From: an uncultured Paracoccaceae bacterium
GTDB lineage: Bacteria; Pseudomonadota; Alphaproteobacteria; Rhodobacterales; Rhodobacteraceae
Direction: 5' to 3'
Assembly (NCBI GenBank): GCA_947496535.1
Contig: CANMDE010000006.1
Coordinates: 1 to 64,000, forward strand
Length of the DNA: 64,000 bases
This document shows, in pieces, positions 9,335 to 18,165 of the stretch; positions within the stretch are counted from its first letter, which is position 1; each line of letters opens with the position of its first letter. The position numbers and the translations under genes were made by a program. The notes beneath the pieces were generated by a model. The model made no database searches and had not been told where the DNA came from. It worked only from the letters and a program-made list of their open reading frames with translations.

Positions 9335-9955
9335 ATGAGCCCAGAGATTTCGAGCCTGCTTCTCGCCGTGGGTATCTTTTCGGTCGGCTTCGTGAGTATC
9401 GGACCCAACATTCTGGCCATCATCGGAACATCAATGGAACGAGGCCGCGGCAACGGCGTGCTTCTCGCACTCGGCGTCGGGACGGGAACGGCGGTTTGGG
9501 CAACGCTGACGGTTGCCGGTTTGACAGCGCTTATCACGGCCTATGCAGGTCTGGTTACATTGTTGAAGATTTTCGGGGCAGCATATTTGTTATGGCTTGC
9601 CTACAAGGCCTTTCGGTCAGCCACCATACCTGACGCCAAAACAAAACCAACTTCGGCGCAAGGCAAGAACCTATATCTACAAGGTATGGCAATACAGCTC
9701 ACCAACCCCAAAGCAGCACTTCAATGGATCGCGATAGTTGGCCTCGGGCTTGGCGATGACGCACCGCTATGGGTCGGCTTGACACTTATCGTTACTGCGA
9801 CGACTCTATCACTACTGGTACACGTCATTTATGCAGTCACATTCTCAGCTAGCCCAGTTATTGATTTCTATCAGCGCTCGCGCCGCTGGATCGAAGGCGC
9901 CCTCGGCCTGTTCTTCAGCTTCGCGGCCTACAAGATTGCGACATACCGGAATTGA
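9335..9955 (+). CDS. LysE/RhtB family amino-acid exporter
   Basis: A 206-residue inner membrane protein with about six hydrophobic segments. The N-terminal segment, GIFSVGFVSIGPNILAI, and GNGVLLALGVGTGTAVW match the conserved start of LysE/RhtB exporters, followed by LLKIFGAAYLLWLAYKAFRS. These carriers export amino acids such as lysine, threonine or homoserine lactone; the substrate here is unknown. The ATG at 9335 follows AGGAGAGC. Transcribed away from the arsR promoter with about 200 bases between, and convergent with the NADH dehydrogenase gene. Confidence 0.88.
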   Translation: MSPEISSLLLAVGIFSVGFVSIGPNILAIIGTSMERGRGNGVLLALGVGTGTAVWATLTVAGLTALITAYAGLVTLLKIFGAAYLLWLAYKAFRSATIPDAKTKPTSAQGKNLYLQGMAIQLTNPKAALQWIAIVGLGLGDDAPLWVGLTLIVTATTLSLLVHVIYAVTFSASPVIDFYQRSRRWIEGALGLFFSFAAYKIATYRN

Positions 9956-9982
9956 CCGACAGCTGAAGGGTCGAAAACCAAA

Positions 9983-11263
9983 CTACCCCTTCCCGTCAGT
10001 ATCCGCATCCTTCCTCGCCCCCGTAATCAACCGCGCGCCCTTGGAATAGGTCAGATAGGACCAGAACCAATTCAGCGCGACGATCACCGGCTGACGCACA
10101 CCTATCAGGAAATAGATATGGGCGATCCCCCATAGCCACCACGCAACAAAGCCAGACAGCTTCGCCCAGCCAAAATCAATCACCGCCGAATGGCGGCCAA
10201 TGGTCGCCAGATTGCCTGCATGACGATAGGAAAACTGACGGTCAGACGATTTCCCCGCAACCCGGTCAGCGATCACACTCGCCACAAACACACCTTCCTG
10301 CTTGGCGGCGGGCGCAATGCCCGGCACGTCCGCACCATCCTTCCACGCCACCTTCGCCGCATCACCAATCACAAAAACATCCCCGTGACCCGGCACGGTC
10401 AGATCAGGGGAAACCGCCACCCTGCCCGCTCGGTCCGTCTCCACGCCCAACCATCCACCAAGATGCTCAACCGCGACCCCGGCCCCCCAAATGACGGTTG
10501 CAGCGGAAATGAAACCGGTACTGGCTGTCACACCATCGGCAACAATGTCCTGCACCTGAACACCCGTCCAAACCTCAACCCCCAGCTTTTCAAGCGAGGC
10601 GCGCGCCTTGGCCGACAAATCCGGCAGAAATGGCGAAAGGACACGATCCCCCGCCTCGATCAGAATGACACGAGCATCCTGCGACCTGATCCGCCGAAAG
10701 TCCTTTGCCAGAGTGAAACGGGCCAGCTCTGCAATCGCCCCCGCCATCTCAACCCCGGTCGGCCCGGCGCCCACAACGACAAAAGTCAGTTGCCGCGCCT
10801 GCTCATCAGGATCATCGGTCAGTTCGGCCCGTTCAAACGCCATCAAAACGCGCCTGCGAATATCCGTGGCATCGACAAGGCGTTTCAGCCCCGGCGCATG
10901 AGCCTCCCATTGCGGATTGCCGAAATAAGAATGGGTCGCCCCTGTCGCAACGATCAGATAATCGTAGTCGATCCGACGGTCCGCCGTCTGCACCTGCTTT
11001 GCAGCAAGGTCGACACCCGTCACCTCGGCCATCGCCACCGACACATTCGCTTGCCGCGAAAAGATACCTCGGATTGGCCAGGCAATATCAGCAGGAGACA
11101 GATCCGCCGTGGCCACCTGATACAAAAGCGGCTGAAATAGGTGATAATTCCGACGATCCACAATCTCGATATCAACCTGCGCACGCTTCAAAGCCTTGGC
11201 AGCGGCCAGCCCACCAAAACCGGCACCGATAATCACGACCTTTGGTTTGTCCACATCCGGCAT
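9983..11263 (-). CDS. ndh: Type II NADH dehydrogenase (NDH-2), FAD-dependent
   Basis: A single-subunit, non-proton-pumping enzyme that passes electrons from NADH to quinone at the inner membrane. The 426-residue product opens with VVIIGAGFGGLAAAKAL, the FAD dinucleotide fold; has the NADH-binding fold VVVGAGPTGVEMAGAIAEL near residues 165-185; and ends with a hydrophobic AWWLWGIAHIYFLIGV segment that anchors the family to the membrane. The ATG at 11263 is preceded by GGGAGGCG; the open frame extends upstream by 115 codons, but that part shows no conserved sequence. Appears monocistronic. Confidence 0.92.
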   Translation of the reverse strand: MPDVDKPKVVIIGAGFGGLAAAKALKRAQVDIEIVDRRNYHLFQPLLYQVATADLSPADIAWPIRGIFSRQANVSVAMAEVTGVDLAAKQVQTADRRIDYDYLIVATGATHSYFGNPQWEAHAPGLKRLVDATDIRRRVLMAFERAELTDDPDEQARQLTFVVVGAGPTGVEMAGAIAELARFTLAKDFRRIRSQDARVILIEAGDRVLSPFLPDLSAKARASLEKLGVEVWTGVQVQDIVADGVTASTGFISAATVIWGAGVAVEHLGGWLGVETDRAGRVAVSPDLTVPGHGDVFVIGDAAKVAWKDGADVPGIAPAAKQEGVFVASVIADRVAGKSSDRQFSYRHAGNLATIGRHSAVIDFGWAKLSGFVAWWLWGIAHIYFLIGVRQPVIVALNWFWSYLTYSKGARLITGARKDADTDGKG

Positions 11264-11527
11264 GACATTCGCCTCCCTGAAAGGATCAGCGGCATCATCC
11301 GCGCAATCAGCCGGGATGCAAGTGCGCTCGTCAAAAGCCCAATTTTCCGTGAAAAACACAGCGCAGTTTGGCAAGCCGACCGGAAATTTGCGCCGTACAA
11401 TGATGAAATTCGACCTTGGTTGGTACAGGTTAGACACCAACTCCTCGAAGACGTACATAATTTGGCAAATTGAGGTAAACAGCACCCAGTGAGCCTTCAC
11501 ACCAACCAATAACGGAAAATCATACCT

Positions 11528-11992
11528 TTGAATAAGAAACCTCCGCGTTATCCCTACGCGTATCTCAACATCACGACCGAAGACGCCTTGGTTGATATCG
11601 AAAACCACTTAGGCCGGAAGTCCGAAGGTCGCTCATGGAGCAATGGCGACCCGCGCTTTGCCCTCAAGAGTCGGCAGCGTAACGGCAACTACACTTGGTC
11701 CAGCTGGAAGTTAGAAAGCGGCATTGAACGCGGCGAACCTCTCGACAAACACCTACGATCTCTGTGGCGTCGCATTGAGCCTATGCGGGAAAAGCTGATC
11801 TCGCGACCGGAACACTGGAAAACGTACGTAAATATCGTCGCATGGTTTGAAAACAAAGATGACCAATTGCAGCTCAGCGCAGGCCACATGACAACAGCCG
11901 CTTACTACCGCATGGAGGTCGATTTTGACTTCTACTACGATGACGATTTTGGCATGGGCGACGCAAAGCGACCGCCATATTGGAAATGGTAG
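11528..11992 (+). CDS. DUF4279 domain-containing protein
   Basis: A 154-residue cytoplasmic protein of unknown function. The opening AYLNITTEDALVDIENHLG and the later SSWKLESGI segment match the pattern of DUF4279 proteins, in which a small alpha-beta domain starts with a strand and a conserved LG turn. The C-terminus is rich in aromatic and acidic residues (FDFYYDDDFGMG). The apparent start is TTG at 11528; no in-frame ATG lies nearby, and the upstream GGAAAA gives only a weak ribosome site. It is alone, so context does not suggest a role. The product could also start further in. Confidence 0.6.
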   Translation: MNKKPPRYPYAYLNITTEDALVDIENHLGRKSEGRSWSNGDPRFALKSRQRNGNYTWSSWKLESGIERGEPLDKHLRSLWRRIEPMREKLISRPEHWKTYVNIVAWFENKDDQLQLSAGHMTTAAYYRMEVDFDFYYDDDFGMGDAKRPPYWKW

Positions 11993-12050
11993 ACGAAACG
12001 CGACAAACCCACACATTCCCTCATGCATAAGTATCCGCTAAATCCCTCCT

Positions 12051-12539
12051 ATGCCCTATGAATGGTCCCCAGAGCCACCCCATCGCAAACCGGATTGGCA
12101 GCTGAGCCTCTGGCCCTATCGGTCGCTTCTGCGCAAGGATTTCGTGCTTTTCATCGCGGCTACTGCAACCATTGTGGCCCTGCCGCTGCTCACGGTTCTG
12201 GGCACGCCGATCCTCTGGGCGCTTCTGCCGTTCTTTCTGATGATGCTGGGCGGGGTCTGGTATGCGCTGCATGTCAGCTACAGACGCGGCGAAGTGCTTG
12301 AGGAACTGACGGTTGACGACACCAAGGCCCAGCTGACCCGTCACAATCCCAAAGGGGATTGCCAGCAATGGGAGGCGAACCGCTATTGGGTCACTGTCCA
12401 CCTGCATCCAAAGGGCGGCCCGGTCGAAAACTACATCACTCTGCGGGGCGGCGACCGAGAGGTTGAAATCGGCGCATTTCTGGACGCCGATGAACGATTG
12501 GCACTCTACGACGATCTCAAACGCGCCCTGCGCCAATAG
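12051..12539 (+). CDS. DUF2244 domain-containing membrane protein
   Basis: A 162-residue integral membrane protein. Two hydrophobic segments lie back to back at about residues 32-50 and 54-72, followed by a soluble domain of roughly 90 residues containing LTVDDTKAQLTRHNPKG and NYITLRGGDREVEIGAFLD, which match the DUF2244 family common in alphaproteobacteria. The function of the family is not known; relatives often lie near respiratory oxidase or nucleotide-repair genes. Here the nearest respiratory gene is the NDH-2 gene about 800 bases away. The start ATG at 12051 has only a weak ribosome site. Confidence 0.8.
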   Translation: MPYEWSPEPPHRKPDWQLSLWPYRSLLRKDFVLFIAATATIVALPLLTVLGTPILWALLPFFLMMLGGVWYALHVSYRRGEVLEELTVDDTKAQLTRHNPKGDCQQWEANRYWVTVHLHPKGGPVENYITLRGGDREVEIGAFLDADERLALYDDLKRALRQ

Positions 12540-12636
12540 ACCACCACGTAGGGTGGGTGAAACCCACCATGGCCACCCCAGACACGCCATAAACCAACGG
12601 CATCCTGCGCCTGTTCAACCCGAATAGGAGACCGCC

Positions 12637-13569
12637 ATGTTGTTTCGCGCCTGCGCCTTCACAGCCATCCTGACCACCGCCGCCATAGCCGAACCATTCA
12701 CCTTTGTTGCCTTGGGCGACGCACCCTATGGCGACCCGGCAGAGGTCTACCCGCCCTTCGAAACCCTGATCGAGACAATCAACGGCACAGACCCCGCCCT
12801 CGTAATCCATATCGGCGACACCAAATCAGGCGGCACAGCCTGTTCCGACACGATGCTGTCCGATCAGCTCGACTTTCTGCAGGATTTCACGGCACCCGTC
12901 CTCTACACACCCGGCGACAACGAATGGACGGACTGCCACCGCGAGGCGGCGGGCAGCTTTGATCCGCTTGACCGGTTGAACTATATCCGCACCACCTACT
13001 TCACCGAACCCGAACAGGCTTTCGGCACCGGCATGGCCATCACCAGTCAGGCCGATGCAGGCTATCCGGAAAATGTGCGCGTCATGCTCAACGACATCAT
13101 GTTCGTGACGACGCATGTCGTCGGCTCAAACAACAATTTCGAGATCCGCGACAAAGCCGCCGTCGATGAATTCTTCGCCCGTGACGCAGCCAATCTGGAA
13201 TGGTTGACCGAAAGCTTCGCTGCGGCCTCTGATGCCGAGGCGCTCGTCCTGGCAATCCATGCCGATATGTTCGAATTCGACTTCGGTCCATGGTGGGACC
13301 CCGAAAGCTGGCTGCGCCATTCCGGTTTTGCAAGTTTCGGCCCGGCCCTGATCGAAGCCGCCGCGCGTTTCGAAAAACCCGTTCTGCTGATCTACGGGGA
13401 CAGCCATGTCTTCCGCCAGTCACGCCCCTTCCCCGAAGGCGCACCCAATCTGATGGCGGTCGAAGTGCCGGGCGATGAAAATATGCACGCGGTCAGGATC
13501 AGCGCGAACACCGAGGCACCGGGGATTTTCGCCATGTCGCTTCTCAAAAACCCGGCGCTGTCGCATTAG
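12637..13569 (+). CDS. Exported calcineurin-like metallophosphoesterase
   Basis: A 310-residue protein with a signal peptide (about residues 1-18, cleavage after TTAAIA). The two-metal phosphoesterase motifs appear in order: VALGDAPYG, VIHIGDTKSG, TPGDNEWTD, the histidine in VLAIHADMF and the terminal GDSHVF. The expected location is the periplasm, hydrolysing a phosphate ester that cannot be identified. The asparagine in GDNEW replaces the usual GNH motif, a variant known in this superfamily. AGGAGACC provides the ribosome site. No neighbour is co-transcribed. Confidence 0.82.
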   Translation: MLFRACAFTAILTTAAIAEPFTFVALGDAPYGDPAEVYPPFETLIETINGTDPALVIHIGDTKSGGTACSDTMLSDQLDFLQDFTAPVLYTPGDNEWTDCHREAAGSFDPLDRLNYIRTTYFTEPEQAFGTGMAITSQADAGYPENVRVMLNDIMFVTTHVVGSNNNFEIRDKAAVDEFFARDAANLEWLTESFAAASDAEALVLAIHADMFEFDFGPWWDPESWLRHSGFASFGPALIEAAARFEKPVLLIYGDSHVFRQSRPFPEGAPNLMAVEVPGDENMHAVRISANTEAPGIFAMSLLKNPALSH

Positions 13570-13692
13570 AGCATCCGGGCGTTCGGTGGGTTAACTGAAC
13601 AAACCACTAACGTATCGAACACCCGTGCCCGACGTTTTGCCGACACATGTCCGACCGGTTCCGACAGGTCCAAAGCCTCGGATTCTCAGCCG

Positions 13693-14154
13693 TTAACCAA
13701 GGCGGCTCTTCACCATCGGACCGGCTTTGCCAAAGTCCATGCGACCGGTGTATTTCGCCTTCAGCGCGCCCATGACCTTGCCCATGTCACGGATACTGTC
13801 AGCGCCCACCTCGGCAATGGCGTCATCGACAGCTTTCGTTGCCTCATCTTCGCTAAGTTGCTTCGGCAAAAACTCTTCTATCACCTTGATTTCGCTACGT
13901 TCTTTCTCGGCCAGCTCCAGCCGCCCGCCTTCTTCATAGGCGCGCGCGCTCTCGTGGCGCTGTTTGACCATACGGCCCATAATTGCCAGCACATCACCAT
14001 TGCTCACACCGGCGTCTTCATCGTCGGTGCCGCGCAGGGCAATATCCTTGTCCTTGATCGCCGCATTGATCAGACGCAAAGTCGACAGGCGATCCGCCTC
14101 TTTCGACCGCATCGCATCTTTCAGGGCCGCGTCGACCCGTTCACGCATGTCCAT
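13693..14154 (-). CDS. yqeY: GatB/YqeY domain-containing protein
   Basis: A 153-residue protein homologous to the C-terminal tRNA-binding domain of the GatB amidotransferase subunit. It contains RVDAALKDAMRSKEADRLSTLR near the start, EFLPKQLSEDEATKAVDDAIAE in the middle and DMGKVMGALKAKYTGRMDFGKAG at the end, as is standard for YqeY. A role in tRNA-dependent amidation is plausible but not shown. It is divergent from carA; in alphaproteobacteria yqeY and carA are commonly adjacent, so the shared intergenic region of about 170 bases probably contains both promoters. Confidence 0.92.
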   Translation of the reverse strand: MDMRERVDAALKDAMRSKEADRLSTLRLINAAIKDKDIALRGTDDEDAGVSNGDVLAIMGRMVKQRHESARAYEEGGRLELAEKERSEIKVIEEFLPKQLSEDEATKAVDDAIAEVGADSIRDMGKVMGALKAKYTGRMDFGKAGPMVKSRLG

Positions 14155-14325
14155 GAAAACTCCCGTTCATGATCAGAAACGAAAGATCATCATAGGCGAC
14201 AGCGGCCAGAGTGACAAGACGACGTTGCGCGACGTCATGCCTTGTTTGCAAGGGCGTCATCCGGCCTTGACCCTGTCCGCCTGCCCCCTTAAACCCGGCC
14301 CAATTTGACCATTAGGAGAGAGCGC

Positions 14326-15480
14326 ATGACCCAGCACCCCACGGCCTGTCTGGCCCTTGCGGATGGCACACTCTTTTATGGTATCGGGTTCGGAGCGACC
14401 GGCGAAACAATGGCGGAGTTATGCTTCAACACCGCCATGACCGGCTATCAGGAAATCATGACCGACCCGTCCTACGCGGGACAGGTCGTCACCTTCACCT
14501 TCCCCCATATAGGCAACACAGGCGTCAATCCCGAAGACGACGAAACGGCTGATCCGGTGGCCGAAGGAATGGTCGTCAAATGGGACCCGACCGCCCACTC
14601 CAACTGGCGGGCCACGGATGAGCTCACAACATGGCTGGCCAAGCGCAACCGGATCGGGATGGGCGGCGTGGATACACGGCGACTGACCCGGGCAATTCGG
14701 CAGCAAGGTGCACCGCATGTGGCCTTGGCACATAAACCCGACGGCAAGTTTGACATCGAAAAGCTCGTGCAAAAAGCCCGCGATTTCCAGGGGCTTGAGG
14801 GGCTGGACCTCGCCAAGGATGTGACCTGTGCCCAATCCTACCATTGGAACGAAATGCGGTGGGCATGGCCCGACGGATACCCGACCCAAACTGCCCCTCG
14901 GCACAAGGTTGTCGCGATCGATTTCGGGGCCAAGCGGAATATCCTGCGCTGTCTGGCCAGTGCCGGATGCGATGTGACGGTGCTCCCCGCCACCGCCACG
15001 ACCGCAGATATATTGGCGCTCAACCCTGATGGTGTGTTCCTTTCCAACGGCCCCGGCGATCCAGCTGCAACGGGCGAATACGCGGTGCCAATGATCAATG
15101 GCATCCTGGAAACAGACCTTCCTGTCTTCGGTATTTGTCTGGGGCACCAGATATTGGCACTGGCTCTGGGCGCCAAAACGATCAAGATGAACCACGGCCA
15201 TCACGGTGCGAACCACCCCGTTAAGGATATCGAAACCGGAAAGGTGGAAATTACCTCGATGAATCATGGTTTCACCGTCGATAGCCAGACTTTACCGAAA
15301 GGTGTCGTCGAAACCCATGTTTCGCTCTTTGATGGCAGCAATTGCGGCATCCGCGTTGCCGACAAGCCCATTTTCAGTGTGCAATACCACCCAGAGGCAA
15401 GCCCGGGACCGCAAGACAGCTACTATCTGTTCGAAAGATTCTCAAACGCTATGAGCGAACGTGCAAAAGTGAACGGCTAA
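14326..15480 (+). CDS. carA: Carbamoyl-phosphate synthase small (glutaminase) subunit
   Basis: Hydrolyses glutamine and channels ammonia to CarB for carbamoyl phosphate, the precursor of arginine and pyrimidines. The 384-residue protein has the small-subunit N-terminal domain (ADGTLFYGIGFG, TAMTGYQEIMTDPSYAGQ) and a class I glutamine amidotransferase domain: VFLSNGPGDP, the nucleophile in GICLGHQILALALG, and the HPE of the triad in QYHPEASPGP. ATG 14326 follows AGGAGAG; a GTG/ATG-like extension upstream is not needed. The large subunit carB is not in the window. Confidence 0.97.
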   Translation: MTQHPTACLALADGTLFYGIGFGATGETMAELCFNTAMTGYQEIMTDPSYAGQVVTFTFPHIGNTGVNPEDDETADPVAEGMVVKWDPTAHSNWRATDELTTWLAKRNRIGMGGVDTRRLTRAIRQQGAPHVALAHKPDGKFDIEKLVQKARDFQGLEGLDLAKDVTCAQSYHWNEMRWAWPDGYPTQTAPRHKVVAIDFGAKRNILRCLASAGCDVTVLPATATTADILALNPDGVFLSNGPGDPAATGEYAVPMINGILETDLPVFGICLGHQILALALGAKTIKMNHGHHGANHPVKDIETGKVEITSMNHGFTVDSQTLPKGVVETHVSLFDGSNCGIRVADKPIFSVQYHPEASPGPQDSYYLFERFSNAMSERAKVNG

Positions 15481-15488
15481 GGTTCGCT

Positions 15489-15503
15489 TTAACTAAACTT
15501 TAA
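15489..15503 (+). promoter_or_regulatory. Candidate CtrA-binding box (TTAA-N7-TTAA)
   Basis: TTAA at 15489-15492 and TTAA at 15500-15503 are separated by exactly seven bases and followed by CC, matching the full CtrA consensus TTAA-N7-TTAAC. It lies 41 bases before the start of the membrane glycosyltransferase gene. ChpT, the phosphotransferase of the same relay, is encoded at 25896, which shows that the pathway exists in this organism. Activity at this site is inference. Confidence 0.55.
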
Positions 15504-15543
15504 CCACTTTTCCGCAGCCTGACGGCTGGTTGCGGAGGTCGCG

Positions 15544-17457
15544 TTGCAAATTCTCAATAAGTCTCAATATGATGGACAGGTTTCTTCCACCTACCCCAAG
15601 CCATCAGCATTGGCCGCAGCACTTGTCGATCAATCACTGATCACCTCGGCAGAGGCCGTACAGGCCGACAGCATCGCCCGAAAACTGGACCTGCGGCTGG
15701 CCGACGTGCTTTGCCGTCACTTCGGTCTGTCACAATATTCAATCAATCAGGTCGTGGCCGAGATCGCGAATGCCCAGTTGATCAACCCCTGCGAACAACC
15801 CCCGCAATTGTCACTCGTCCATCGCTTCGGGGCCCCCAAATGCCTGCAAACAGGCCTGATGCCATGGCGACGAACGGGCGACGATACCATCATCCTCACC
15901 GCGCGTCCGGACCAGTTCAGTGATCACCTAGGCGAATTGGCCGCACTCTTTGGATCGGTCCGCATGGCCATCGCAACAGAAGACCAGCTTATCCGCGCCG
16001 TCACCCAATACTGCGCCGGAACCCTGACACATCAGGCCGAAAACCGGGTCAGCGACGACGAAAGCAGCCGCCATTGGAACATCCGCTGGACATTGATCGG
16101 CAGCCTTCTTTTCATCAGCATTCTGGCTGGCGGCTTCGCCACCGCCCCCACCCTCACCTTCGCGGTCCTCGCGCTATGGGCCATCACCGTTCTGGTGCTG
16201 CAAACAGGGCTAAAGTCCTTGGCGGCCTTTGTTACTTGGCGCGACCGGGACAAAAGCCGGGATAAGCAGGGCACCCCCACGCGTCTGCCGGTGATCACGA
16301 TGATGGTGCCGCTCTATAACGAAAGGGCCATCGCCCATCACCTTCTGGCACGGCTCAAGGCGGTGAACTATCCGCGCGAGCTGCTTGATATTTGTCTGGT
16401 ACTTGAGGCCGATGATTTCACGACGCGCACCATGTTGGGCAAAACGATCCTGCCAACATGGATACGCCCCGTGACCGTACCCAAGGGGACGTTGAAAACC
16501 AAACCAAGGGCCATGAATTACGCGCTTAATTTTGCACGGGGCAGCATCATTGGCGTGTGGGATGCAGAAGACGCGCCGGCTCCTGACCAATTGCACAAAG
16601 TGGCCCATCACTTTGCCAATTGCGGGCCAGAGGTGGCGTGCCTGCAAGGTGCATTGGATTACTACAATGCTGCATCAAACTGGCTAACCCGCTGTTTTTC
16701 AATCGAATACGCGAGCTGGTTTCGGGTCATCCTCCCGGGCATGGAAAAACTGGGACTGGTCGTTCCTTTGGGCGGCACCACCCTCTTTTTTCGGCGGCAC
16801 GTGCTAGAAAAACTCGGTGGTTGGGATGCTCATAACGTCACCGAAGATGCAGATCTCGGCGTGCGGCTGGTCCGGCACGGCTACCGGACAAAACTGATCA
16901 ATACAGTGACCGAGGAAGAGGCGAATGGCAGGTTCTGGCCATGGGTCAAACAACGCTCGCGCTGGCTGAAAGGTTATGCCGTGACCTACCGCGTCCATAT
17001 GCGCGATCCTGTCCAGCTCTGGCGCGATCTAGGGGCATGGCGATTTTTTGGCGTGCAACTTCTATTCCTTGGCACCTTGTCGCAATTCGTGCTGGCACCC
17101 GTCCTTTGGACCTTCTGGCTCTTACCCTTCGGAATCACCCATCCACTAAGCGGCGTACTGCCTTCCGCACTCTTCTGGGCCTTGGGCGGCCTATTCATCA
17201 CTTCCGAGATTGTGGGGCTGGTGGTAGCCATCATAGCCCTCGGGAAGACCAACAAAAAATGGCTGATCAAATGGGCTGTGACCATGCAGTTCTATTTTCC
17301 CATGGCGGCGCTGGCCGCTTACAAGGCATTCTATGAGCTGGGCGCGAGGCCGTTCTATTGGGACAAAACGGCCCATGGTGTGCTGCTTCCAGACGGTTGG
17401 GAAGACAGCCCTACTCTGCCGCCTCCACAGCCTGTGCATCCAGCTTCAGCCGCGTGA
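15544..17457 (+). CDS. Membrane family 2 glycosyltransferase with type II secretion ATPase-like N-terminal domain
   Basis: A 637-residue processive-type glycosyltransferase. Residues 15-120 (SALAAALVDQSLITSAEAVQ and on) resemble the N-terminal domain of GspE/MshE ATPases, some of which bind cyclic-di-GMP. Two membrane helices at about 185-225 are followed by the GT2 domain: MVPLYNE, DAEDAP (DxD metal site), VTEDADLGVRL (catalytic base) and QRSRWLKGY (acceptor-binding). More membrane helices follow at the C-terminus. This is the architecture of cellulose- or curdlan-type polymerases, so an extracellular polysaccharide is likely. The start is TTG 15544 behind GGAGGT. The 3' end overlaps the convergent GntR gene by 47 bases. 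Confidence 0.85.
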   Translation: MQILNKSQYDGQVSSTYPKPSALAAALVDQSLITSAEAVQADSIARKLDLRLADVLCRHFGLSQYSINQVVAEIANAQLINPCEQPPQLSLVHRFGAPKCLQTGLMPWRRTGDDTIILTARPDQFSDHLGELAALFGSVRMAIATEDQLIRAVTQYCAGTLTHQAENRVSDDESSRHWNIRWTLIGSLLFISILAGGFATAPTLTFAVLALWAITVLVLQTGLKSLAAFVTWRDRDKSRDKQGTPTRLPVITMMVPLYNERAIAHHLLARLKAVNYPRELLDICLVLEADDFTTRTMLGKTILPTWIRPVTVPKGTLKTKPRAMNYALNFARGSIIGVWDAEDAPAPDQLHKVAHHFANCGPEVACLQGALDYYNAASNWLTRCFSIEYASWFRVILPGMEKLGLVVPLGGTTLFFRRHVLEKLGGWDAHNVTEDADLGVRLVRHGYRTKLINTVTEEEANGRFWPWVKQRSRWLKGYAVTYRVHMRDPVQLWRDLGAWRFFGVQLLFLGTLSQFVLAPVLWTFWLLPFGITHPLSGVLPSALFWALGGLFITSEIVGLVVAIIALGKTNKKWLIKWAVTMQFYFPMAALAAYKAFYELGARPFYWDKTAHGVLLPDGWEDSPTLPPPQPVHPASAA

Positions 17458-18064
17458 CGAATGCATTGGAAATATGATCACGCAGCGCAGCATAGGCCGC
17501 ATCGCCATCACCGGCCTCAATCGCGGTCACGATGTCAGCATGTTCCTTCAGCGTGCCTTCCGTCCGGCCCTCTGCGGAAAGTGACGTGGTTGCCAGCAAC
17601 GCCATGGATCGATGCACCAGATCCAGTTGCCTGACCAGAAACCGGTTATGCGATGCAAGATGGATCTGCTTGTGAAACCGGCGGTTTGCGCGGCTGAGCG
17701 CATCAGGATCGCCGATCAATTTCTGATCTTCTTTCAACATATCGCGCAGCACCTTGATTTCTTCCGGCGTGGCGTGACGCGCGGCAAGCCGGGCGGCAAG
17801 CCCCTCCAACTCGCCCCGGACGACATAAAGCTCTGACAGCTGCGTATGATCCAGCGATGCCACGATCAGCGACCGCCCATCTCGCGACAACAGTGACTGC
17901 GTCTCAAGCCGCTGCAACGCTTCACGGATCGGCGTGCGGGACACGCCAAAGCGCTCCGCCAGCTCACTTTCCACCAGCCGGTCACCCGGCTTGTAGACAT
18001 GGCTGTCAATCGCCTCCAGGATCAGGTCGTAGGCGTCTTTATGGCTGCCACGCGGATCGTGCAT
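17411..18064 (-). CDS. GntR family (FadR/FCD subfamily) transcriptional regulator
   Basis: A 217-residue cytoplasmic regulator. The winged helix occupies the first 75 residues, with HVYKPGDRLVESELAERFG and VSRTPIREALQRLE matching the GntR recognition helix. The rest is an all-helical FCD ligand domain with metal-type residues (EHADIVTAIEAGD, RDHISNA), which usually senses an organic acid. ATG 18064 is chosen because the conserved domain starts just after it; the frame continues upstream without conserved sequence. It lies divergent from the HAD gene and overlaps the glycosyltransferase tail. The target genes are not evident. Confidence 0.88.
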   Translation of the reverse strand: MHDPRGSHKDAYDLILEAIDSHVYKPGDRLVESELAERFGVSRTPIREALQRLETQSLLSRDGRSLIVASLDHTQLSELYVVRGELEGLAARLAARHATPEEIKVLRDMLKEDQKLIGDPDALSRANRRFHKQIHLASHNRFLVRQLDLVHRSMALLATTSLSAEGRTEGTLKEHADIVTAIEAGDGDAAYAALRDHISNAFVTRLKLDAQAVEAAE

Positions 18065-18165
18065 GATGTGCCTTTCTTTTTGGTTTCGCGATTCTAGCGC
18101 TGTCTGTCCATGACAAGCAAGCCAAAGCCATTGTCGCGCACGCGGGAACAGCATAAAACAAAACC

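Noticed and set aside
12540..12636. Repeat-like sequence GGGTGGGTGAAACCCACC after DUF2244
   Set aside because: A short palindromic hairpin (GGTGGGTGAAACCCACC) is present, but without a T run or second copy nearby it could not be assigned a role.
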